Source: an uncultured Clostridia bacterium (lineage in GTDB: Bacteria; Bacillota; Clostridia; Christensenellales; CAG-917). Taken from it: DNA of 6,247 nucleotides. Below, piece by piece: positions 1 through 5,585 of this stretch (the stretch's first letter is position 1; every line of letters begins with the position of its first letter). Location: contig CALGEU010000280.1 in assembly GCA_937881285.1 (NCBI GenBank), positions 1 to 6,247 on the forward strand, read 5' to 3'. A program made the position numbers and the translations under genes. Under the pieces are notes generated by a model. That model had not been told where the DNA came from, made no database searches, and saw nothing but the letters and a program-made list of their open reading frames with translations.

Positions 1-448
1 TTGTACATTAGGGTTGCCGTTAGCGTGGCTCTTTCTTGTTCTTCATCTATTTATCACATTTTTTTTGTAATTAATAATGAATAATTATGGAAAGCGAAGC
101 CTTATCCGAAAGCCCATTCGAAGCGTCCTTGTACACGGAATATGCAACTTCAAAGACGGAATACGAGCCGCAACGGCGGCGAGCAAATAAGCGCCGAGCA
201 AAACGGATAGTACGAGCGACTGCGCCGTGTTGTTGCGGAGCCGGCGCACAAAGCGTGGTGGCATAACAAGGAGACGATACTTTTCTATGCGAGTGCCGAC
301 TGTCTTCCCCGCGAGCGACGGATAGTTTTATAGAGAAAGCACTCTATACGAGTGGTGGAAGAAATACCGGCGCGGACCGGAAAGATGGGGCAATTCTATT
401 TAGAGTACACGCCGAAAAAACATTGTAGAGCCATGAATTATCCAAGCA
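1..448. other. intergenic stretch with no supportable gene
   Basis: This stretch lies downstream of the minus-strand operon. Positions 1-86 are AT-rich, with an eight-T run at 59-66 followed by TAATTA-type repeats. Positions 87-440 are distinctly GC-richer and contain recurring short words: TACGAG at 162, 211 and 347, GAGCAAA at 181 and 198, and GAGCGAC at 213 and 313. A 59-codon ATG frame spans 87-266 on the plus strand but is arginine-rich, has no ribosome-binding site and resembles no family I know. The frame containing an ATG at 287 is broken by TAG at 323 and 401. I infer non-coding DNA, a decayed gene or part of a dispersed repeat; one window cannot separate these. No rho-independent terminator for the operon is convincing here. 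Confidence 0.6.
329..348. repeat. perfect 7-bp inverted repeat (small hairpin)
   Basis: TATAGAG at 329-335 is the exact reverse complement of CTCTATA at 342-348, with a 6-base loop. On neither strand is it followed by a T-tract, so it does not look like a rho-independent terminator. It is AU-rich and only marginally stable as RNA, and it could be chance or part of a structured repeat in the left-end stretch. Confidence 0.35.
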
Positions 449-943
449 TTATACAGTGAAGGGCAAGATAGTTGACCACTCGGTGACAAGTTTATCAAGA
501 GAATATGTGGCGTTTGCCGGGCTTGTAGACGGCAAAACTTCCGTGATTTCGGCAAGGTCGGGATGATATTTGACGAGATAGTTGAAAGACGCTTTGCCGT
601 TGCAGAATATGCGCTCGATTTTCGTTCCGCTCAAAATTTTTTCTATGTCGGCAGGTATGACGTTGTATATTGCAGAATCCTTGCTCGATTCTATATCGCA
701 TTCTTCCACGCTGTCATACAATGCTATATCGTGGCGGATAAGAGCGGCTGATTTTTCGAATTTTGACATAGACGTGAAATCTTCGTCGAAAAGACGAGAA
801 AGCACCCGCCAAAAGCGATTTTGCGGGTGCATATAATAGAAGTCGTTTTCCACCGATTTGATTGACGGAACGCTGCCGAGAATGAGTATTCTCGCGTTTT
901 CGCTCGTCACTGCGGGGAATGGATGTTTGACGTGTCTCAACAT
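449..943 (-). CDS. DNA-deoxyinosine (hypoxanthine-DNA) glycosylase, UDG superfamily family 6
   Basis: This is a cytoplasmic base-excision repair enzyme expected to remove hypoxanthine, the deamination product of adenine, from DNA and leave an abasic site. The 164-residue length suits the family. Visible motifs are the N-terminal glycine loop ILGSVPSIKS (21-30), the family signature YYMHPQNRFW (36-45), HDIALYDSVEECDIESSKDS (71-90), the beta-strand segment FCNGKASF (113-120) and the C-terminal loop LPSTSPANA (137-145). Asn42 in the HPQN motif probably matches the catalytic Asn described for family 6 HDG; that match is inferred without an alignment. It is the last gene of the operon. Its ATG shares one base with the upstream TAA (TAATG), and the only Shine-Dalgarno-like sequence (AAGGTG, 958-963) is about 14 bases away, so translation is probably coupled to the GH27 gene. 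Related Mug/TDG-type mismatch glycosylases are the main alternative, but the YYxHPxNxFW motif favours family 6. Confidence 0.9.
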   Translation of the reverse strand: MLRHVKHPFPAVTSENARILILGSVPSIKSVENDFYYMHPQNRFWRVLSRLFDEDFTSMSKFEKSAALIRHDIALYDSVEECDIESSKDSAIYNVIPADIEKILSGTKIERIFCNGKASFNYLVKYHPDLAEITEVLPSTSPANATYSLDKLVTEWSTILPFTV

Positions 944-2568
944 TATTTTACGATAAACACCTTGGTTTGGTGTTTTTCAAGCACGGCGTTGACTTTGCCG
1001 TCCGTCGTTGCGGTCTGACCGCTCCATTGCTCTTTGAGCGAATACTCGGACTTCTTTTGCATTGCGACGTATTCGTCGTTTGCAAGTGTGTTCAAATCGA
1101 ACTTACAGGATTTTGCGTGAGAAGTTTTGTTGAAGAAACACACTGCGACAGATCCGTCTGCAAGCGGTTTTGCAAGCACGTCCACTGCGCCTTTTCTGAC
1201 GCGTTTGGCTTGTTTTGCGAGCGGGTCTTGGTTGATTGCGATCATATTGCGATTGGTGACGATGCTCTTGACCTGATCTGACATATTCCTTAAATCGTTG
1301 CCGAGAATAAGGGGAGCGTTCATCATGCACCAAAGCGAGAAGTGCGACACGTTTTGATTGTACGACAGTTTGCCGTTGCCGACTTCAAGCATATCGGGGT
1401 CGTTGTAGTGGCCCTTGCTTGCGTACGGATAGAGTTTGACGGTGTGTTCGTATATGAGTTTAATCCACCACCACCAAGGACGAATATCCGGCGTCGTGCG
1501 CCACAGATTGCCTGCTTTTGCGCCCCAGTTGTACGGTTTGCCCCATCCCCATTCGCATATCGAGAAAACGATGGGCTTTTCTTTTTGTTTGCGCTCTTTT
1601 GCGACTCTTGCGCTTGCTTTTTGAAGAGCCTTGCCCATGCGGATATACTGATACATTTCGCTGTCGGCGTTGCTAGTGACCGGATTGAAAAGTTTTATGA
1701 CGTTTCTTCCTTGTTTCAGGCGCACGATGACTTGGAAACGCGCGGTGACGTTTGGAGTTTTTTGCGGCGGGAATAGGATTTCGTATTCTTCGCCGTCGTT
1801 GATTTTTGCAACGAGATATTTTTCGTATCCGCCTTTTTTCTTGATGTTTATCGTCAGCACGTATTCGCCGTCTTCGTCGACTTCGATATTGTTGTATGTG
1901 ATTGCGCCCTGATTTGCGTCAAGCCCCGAAACGTAACTGCCGGTGGGGAGTTTTGTGTCCGTCATAAAGCGAGCAAGTCCCGAAAGCACGGCGTTGTGCA
2001 CCGAATACTCCATCGGATGTCCGTCGAATTGCGACACGCTCACGCTGTACACGAGCGGTGCGTATCTTGAAATGGGGATATGATGGCAATAGTCGTATTT
2101 GAAATACTCCACGCCCCATTTTGCAAGCGTGTATGCGTCGAATTGCTCTCTGCCGAGACTTGCGGGCAGGTCTTCGCACGTAAGAGTGCCGTTTGAAGTG
2201 TATGCGCCGAGTTTCAAGCCGAGTTTGTTGACTTCTTTGACGAGATATTCTATGCCGTGCGGAAACGTTTCGTAGTCACCCACGAGTTCGCCGTTTTCGT
2301 CTCTTAGAGAAGACTGCCAGCAGTCGTCGAGATTTATGTAATTGTAACCTGCGTCGATAAGCCCTTTATCTTTCATCGCCTGCGCGGTTTCGAGTATGAG
2401 TTTTTCGTTTATGCGGTTGCGGAAAGTGTTCCAACTTGACCAACCCATAGGGGGAGTGAGCGCGACGCCGTTGTCGAAGTCGTCAAGATTGGGCTTAACG
2501 CTCGTAGGACGTTTTTTCGTGAAAAGACTGCGGATATAGCAGAAAGGACACATGTTGTTTCGTTTCAT
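943..2568 (-). CDS. GH27 alpha-galactosidase with inserted CBM35/CBM6-like module
   Basis: This is a retaining glycoside hydrolase of family 27 (melibiase type), expected to release terminal alpha-galactose from oligosaccharides. The barrel starts at LTPPMGWSSWNTF (37-49). NLDDCW (79-84) carries the two substrate-contacting Asp residues. FKYDYC (156-161) has the predicted nucleophile Asp159. CEWGWG (338-343) has a Glu matching the galactose-selective Glu of human GLA rather than the Ser of NAGA. LWRTTPD (355-361) places Asp361 as acid/base. YNDPDML (388-394) follows, and a C-terminal beta domain occupies about 455-541. Residues about 177-305 are an extra beta-rich module, listed separately, which raises the length above that of simple bacterial GH27 enzymes. 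There is no signal peptide; the N-terminus instead carries Cys7-Pro-Phe-Cys10 and a basic stretch, so a cytoplasmic location with imported substrate is likely. The start is supported by AAGGTGA five bases upstream. The gene follows the ATPase by 16 bases and overlaps the repair gene. Beta-L-arabinopyranosidase activity, also known in GH27, cannot be excluded. Confidence 0.93.
   Translation of the reverse strand: MKRNNMCPFCYIRSLFTKKRPTSVKPNLDDFDNGVALTPPMGWSSWNTFRNRINEKLILETAQAMKDKGLIDAGYNYINLDDCWQSSLRDENGELVGDYETFPHGIEYLVKEVNKLGLKLGAYTSNGTLTCEDLPASLGREQFDAYTLAKWGVEYFKYDYCHHIPISRYAPLVYSVSVSQFDGHPMEYSVHNAVLSGLARFMTDTKLPTGSYVSGLDANQGAITYNNIEVDEDGEYVLTINIKKKGGYEKYLVAKINDGEEYEILFPPQKTPNVTARFQVIVRLKQGRNVIKLFNPVTSNADSEMYQYIRMGKALQKASARVAKERKQKEKPIVFSICEWGWGKPYNWGAKAGNLWRTTPDIRPWWWWIKLIYEHTVKLYPYASKGHYNDPDMLEVGNGKLSYNQNVSHFSLWCMMNAPLILGNDLRNMSDQVKSIVTNRNMIAINQDPLAKQAKRVRKGAVDVLAKPLADGSVAVCFFNKTSHAKSCKFDLNTLANDEYVAMQKKSEYSLKEQWSGQTATTDGKVNAVLEKHQTKVFIVK
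1654..2040 (-). other. CBM35/CBM6-like domain inserted in the GH27 barrel
   Basis: These are residues about 177-305 of the GH27 protein. The pattern is that of a galactose-binding-like beta sandwich: an opening strand with Glu187 and HNAVLSG (191-197), then GSYVSGLD (210-217), GAITYNNIEVDEDGEYVLTI (221-240), a NDGEEYEILFP segment (257-267) and the closing LKQGRNVIKLFN (284-295). The GH27 fold resumes at the helix YQYIRMGKAL (306-315). In canonical GH27 enzymes only a short loop links the nucleophile strand (beta 4) to this helix, so the module sits on the active-site face. The family call (CBM35 versus CBM6 or another galactose-binding-like fold) is made by eye, and the ligand is unknown. Confidence 0.75.
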
Positions 2569-2572
2569 AGTA

Positions 2573-2579
2573 TCACCTT
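2573..2579 (-). promoter_or_regulatory. ribosome-binding site of the GH27 gene
   Basis: The minus strand reads AAGGTGA, then four bases, then the ATG at 2568. It lies entirely in the 16-base gap after the ATPase stop, which fixes the start at 2568 rather than at Met6. Confidence 0.7.
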
Positions 2580-2584
2580 GTCAA

Positions 2585-5419
2585 TTATTTCAGTTTCATA
2601 TTTTTGGAGCGCATTTTAGCGTCCAGACGGTCGAAACGCTTTTCGATGTTTTCGCCGTGTTCTATCTTGATTTGATTCATCATTGCCACAAATCCGACGT
2701 AAAGCACAGTGAGAATCGCGCATATTGCAAGCATCGCCTTGCCCATTTCCCAGGTGATGTGATTGTCGAGATTAAAGAACGTGCGGATAATCTGAACGAT
2801 GTCTATCGTCTTTCCACCTATTTCGACGTTTATGGACAGGAAATATACTCCCACGAAAATGAACACCATAAGCAGATACACGAAAAGATTGAGCGCGATA
2901 AGCATTTTTGACTTGTTGATTTTATGCTTTTTGCGTTCTTTCTTTTCTTTTTTAGGCTTTTGTTTTCTGTCTTTTGTCCCTATGACTTGCATTGCGACGC
3001 CGTTTTGCAAGGAGTCTTTTCTTTCCTGCTCGTCAAAATCGCTCATATTCGCTTTTTCGGCTTGTTGCGCCGCCTTTTCGCGCTCTTTCATAAGGTCGCT
3101 TATTCCGAAGAACGACGACCAACTGGAAAGTTTTGTGGGCAACGAAACCTTGAAAAGAAGAAGGAATCCCACGAACGTGATGACCCAAATAAACACCGTC
3201 TGAGACTGTGCGTCGGTGAGATTAGTAAGGAAGAATCTGTTGCAGAGTATGACGGCAATCGCGCCGAGCATAACCGTTATTCCGCCAGGCAATGCGTTTG
3301 ACAGCACCTTTGGCAAGAATCTGCCCGTAACTCTGTCCGCATTAGGTTCGAGAGCAAGCACGACGGACGGCATGCCTATCGTCACCGCGCCCATAATCGT
3401 GAGATTTTGCGGAGTGAAGGGAAGGGGCACGGTTACAACCATAAACAACAGCGCAAGCAGCGTGTTGTACACGGTTTTCATGATATAAAGGGCGGCGGAA
3501 CGTTCGAGATTGTTTATCGAACGTCTGCCTTCGGCAACAACTCTCGGCATCGAAGAGAAATTGCTGTCGAGAAGAACGAGCGAACTCACGTTCTTTGCCG
3601 CGTCCGAACCCGACGCCATAGCAACCGAGCAATCCGCTTCTTTGAGCGCAAGCACGTCGTTTACGCCGTCTCCGGTCATCGCGACGGTGTGTCCCGCCTT
3701 TTTGAGTGCTTTCACGAGCATAAGTTTTTGGTCGGGAAGGACTCTGCCGAAAATGGTGTATTTCGTTGCCGCTTCGTACACTTCTTCTTCGGTTTTGAGA
3801 GTTGACATATCGATTATGTTGTCGCAATCTTCAAGGCCTGCGCGCATAGCAACTGCACGCACGGTTTCGGGATTGTCGCCCGATATGACTTTGACAGTAA
3901 CGCCTTCTTGCTTAAAAAATCTCAAAGTATCGGGGGCTTCGGCTCTTATTTTGTCCGTGATATAAACGAAACTTTCAAGTTTCAGTCCGCTTGGCAACTC
4001 CGAGTCGTTAAACTTGTTTTTAGATGAAGCCACGACCATGACGCGATAGCCTTTCTGTGCCATTTCGTCGGTGGTTTTTTCAAGTGCTTTAGTCTTCTTT
4101 TTGAACACGAATTCGGGTGCGCCTATTACGTATGACACGCCGTCTATTCTTGCGCCGCTCCATTTGCGAGCGGAAGAGAAGGGAACGGTCTGTTCGACGT
4201 TGCCCGATGTTTGTAAATCCGATACGAACGCACGCAATGCGTTTATCGTTGCGTTGTTGTCTTCAAGTGCGCTCGTAACGTTCTTTATAATCTGTTTTAT
4301 CTGCGCTTCGTCGCGGTTTTTGACGGGTTCTATGGAGTTTACGTCCATAGTGCCTTCGGTGATAGTGCCGGTTTTATCGAGACAAAGCACGTCGACGCGC
4401 GCGAGCGTTTCTATGCAATACAGGTCTTGCGCCAGCGTTTTGTGCCTTGAAAGACGAATTACGCTCACGCAGAACACCGTTGACGAGAGTGCGACGAGTC
4501 CCGAAGGTATCATGCCGATGAGCGTTGCCACCGTGCCCAAAACCGTCGTTGAAAGATATTGATTTATTCTGTAACCGAAAAGCGTCGTTATGATTTTCTC
4601 GCTTTGTTCGGGATTTTGTTGCACGAAATATTTCACACAAAACAGAATAACGCCCATAGGCACGATGATGCTTGCCATAACTTTGACGATAAACATCAAA
4701 GAACGCCAGATTTCGCTGTTCGGTTTCTTGAAATATTTTGCGCCTGCGCTGATTTTCGTTGCGAAATTGTCCATTCCGACGTGTTCGACCTGTGCTTTTG
4801 CGTTGCCCGACACGACGAAACTTCCCGACATAACCTTGTCACCGACGTTTTTGAGTATTGCGTCGGGTTCGCCCGTTATTAGACTTTCGTTCACTTCGAC
4901 GCTTCCTTCCACGATGAAAGAGTCCGCACAAATCTGGCTGCCGCTTGCAAGCACCGTTATATCGTCAAGCACGATGTCTTTCACCGCGATTTCGGTCTGT
5001 TCGCCGTCGCGTATAACAATCGTTTTCGGGGCTGAGATGAGTGACAATTTGTCAATCGTGCGTTTTGCGCGCAATTCCTGGAATATGCCGACCAGTGCGT
5101 TGAAAATTATAAGTATCAGAAAACCGAAATTGCCTAAAATAGTGAGAATGTTTTCGCTGGAATCGATGAAAAAGCAAATCAACACCGCAAGCACGATGAA
5201 AACGAAATTGAAAAACGTCACGATGTTTTCGCGCAGTATTTGTGCCACGCTTTTCGTTTTGACGTTCTGGTCGCCGTTGACTTTTCCGCTCGTCACACGT
5301 TCCTGCACTTCGGCGGCGGTCAGTCCTTTCTCCTTGTCGGTGGTTATGATTTCGCATTCGACGAATTGCGTTTCGTTTTCGCTTGCTACATCGATTGCGT
5401 TTTTTGTGTTCTCGTCCAT
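2585..5419 (-). CDS. P-type cation-translocating ATPase, CtpE-like
   Basis: This integral membrane pump uses ATP to move a cation through a phospho-aspartate intermediate. The N-terminal region GLTAAEVQERV (32-42) precedes M1-M2 (about 68-113). The actuator loop has TGE at 182-184. M3-M4 span about 239-321. The phosphorylation motif DKTGTIT has Asp348. The nucleotide domain has KWSGA (419-423) and GAPEF (433-437), SGDNP is at 513-517, and the hinge TGDGVND is at 582-588. M5-M6 (about 641-692) end in LALEPN, typical of CtpE-like pumps, and M7-M8 and M9-M10 follow. There is no heavy-metal-binding domain and no CPC in M4, which argues against copper, zinc or cadmium export. Actinobacterial CtpE is linked to calcium uptake; whether that holds here is inference. 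Two oddities are P-S-G-L at 305-308, where P2-type pumps usually have P-E-G-L, and a lysine-rich loop at about 761-838 between M8 and M9. It is the first gene of the operon, with AGGGGA four bases before the ATG. Confidence 0.92.
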   Translation of the reverse strand: MDENTKNAIDVASENETQFVECEIITTDKEKGLTAAEVQERVTSGKVNGDQNVKTKSVAQILRENIVTFFNFVFIVLAVLICFFIDSSENILTILGNFGFLILIIFNALVGIFQELRAKRTIDKLSLISAPKTIVIRDGEQTEIAVKDIVLDDITVLASGSQICADSFIVEGSVEVNESLITGEPDAILKNVGDKVMSGSFVVSGNAKAQVEHVGMDNFATKISAGAKYFKKPNSEIWRSLMFIVKVMASIIVPMGVILFCVKYFVQQNPEQSEKIITTLFGYRINQYLSTTVLGTVATLIGMIPSGLVALSSTVFCVSVIRLSRHKTLAQDLYCIETLARVDVLCLDKTGTITEGTMDVNSIEPVKNRDEAQIKQIIKNVTSALEDNNATINALRAFVSDLQTSGNVEQTVPFSSARKWSGARIDGVSYVIGAPEFVFKKKTKALEKTTDEMAQKGYRVMVVASSKNKFNDSELPSGLKLESFVYITDKIRAEAPDTLRFFKQEGVTVKVISGDNPETVRAVAMRAGLEDCDNIIDMSTLKTEEEVYEAATKYTIFGRVLPDQKLMLVKALKKAGHTVAMTGDGVNDVLALKEADCSVAMASGSDAAKNVSSLVLLDSNFSSMPRVVAEGRRSINNLERSAALYIMKTVYNTLLALLFMVVTVPLPFTPQNLTIMGAVTIGMPSVVLALEPNADRVTGRFLPKVLSNALPGGITVMLGAIAVILCNRFFLTNLTDAQSQTVFIWVITFVGFLLLFKVSLPTKLSSWSSFFGISDLMKEREKAAQQAEKANMSDFDEQERKDSLQNGVAMQVIGTKDRKQKPKKEKKERKKHKINKSKMLIALNLFVYLLMVFIFVGVYFLSINVEIGGKTIDIVQIIRTFFNLDNHITWEMGKAMLAICAILTVLYVGFVAMMNQIKIEHGENIEKRFDRLDAKMRSKNMKLK

Positions 5420-5423
5420 TTAT

Positions 5424-5429
5424 TCCCCT
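5424..5429 (-). promoter_or_regulatory. ribosome-binding site of the ATPase gene
   Basis: The minus strand reads AGGGGA, four bases, ATG. It is the only good Shine-Dalgarno sequence upstream of the ATPase frame, and no other in-frame start is better placed, so it supports the start at 5419. Confidence 0.65.
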
Positions 5430-5440
5430 AAATATTGTTC

Positions 5441-5460
5441 GTGTACGCTCACGTGCGCAC
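5441..5460 (-). repeat. imperfect inverted repeat in the ATPase leader
   Basis: The minus strand reads GTGCGCAC, GTGA, GCGTACAC: an 8-bp stem with two C-A mismatches and one wobble pair around a GNRA-type tetraloop. It lies between the predicted transcription start (about 5475) and the ribosome-binding site. The arms also contain perfect small palindromes, GTGCGCAC at 5453-5460 and CACGTG at 5450-5455. It could be a weak leader hairpin or a protein-binding site; there is no direct evidence of function. Confidence 0.3.
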
Positions 5461-5481
5461 GCGCATACTTTATATAAATTT

Positions 5482-5510
5482 AGTATAACAATATGTTTAT
5501 GGAAATTCAA
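5482..5510 (-). promoter_or_regulatory. sigma-A-type promoter for the ATPase-GH27-glycosylase operon
   Basis: On the minus strand the -35 box is TTGAAT (5505-5510; four of six matches to TTGACA) and the -10 box is TATACT (5482-5487; five of six matches to TATAAT), separated by exactly 17 bp. A start near 5475 would give a leader of about 55 bases carrying the inverted repeat at 5441-5460 and the ribosome-binding site. This is the only good promoter I see for the three minus-strand genes. Confidence 0.7.
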
Positions 5511-5526
5511 CAAAAAAGTTGAGTTT

Positions 5527-5557
5527 TTGTGCGCTTTTGCATGAAAAAGGGCATAAT
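5527..5557 (+). promoter_or_regulatory. possible divergent promoter for the lipoprotein gene
   Basis: TTGTGC at 5527-5532 and CATAAT at 5552-5557 are separated by 19 bp, wider than ideal, and would start transcription near 5564, about 20 bases before the ATG. The -10 box has five of six consensus matches, but the -35 box is poor. It would lie back to back with the minus-strand promoter. Confidence 0.3.
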
Positions 5558-5585
5558 CGGGCAAAACCGAGCGTATATTTTGCGT

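Noticed and set aside
87..266. 59-codon plus-strand frame starting at ATG 87
   Set aside because: It has no ribosome-binding site and an Arg/Ala/Cys-rich composition resembling translated non-coding GC-rich DNA. I cannot support it as a gene.
287..436. Frame interrupted only by TAG (323, 401), possible amber recoding
   Set aside because: The frame ends at a TGA (434) and carries a TAA upstream (188). Stop density is about what chance gives, and no pyrrolysine or recoding machinery is visible.
401..448. Possible rho-independent terminator after the repair gene (six-T run on the minus strand at 415-420)
   Set aside because: Only a three-base stem can be drawn before the T-run, which is too weak to call.
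1342..1776. 144-codon plus-strand frame and smaller plus-strand frames opposite the GH27 gene
   Set aside because: All are antisense to intact GH27 motifs, with no ribosome-binding site and no recognisable protein features.
4590..5477. 295-codon open frame on the plus strand
   Set aside because: It lies exactly opposite the 5' half of the ATPase gene, whose motifs are clear. The translation is low-complexity Ser/Thr/Ile-rich with no family features, and it is a by-product of codon bias in the real gene.
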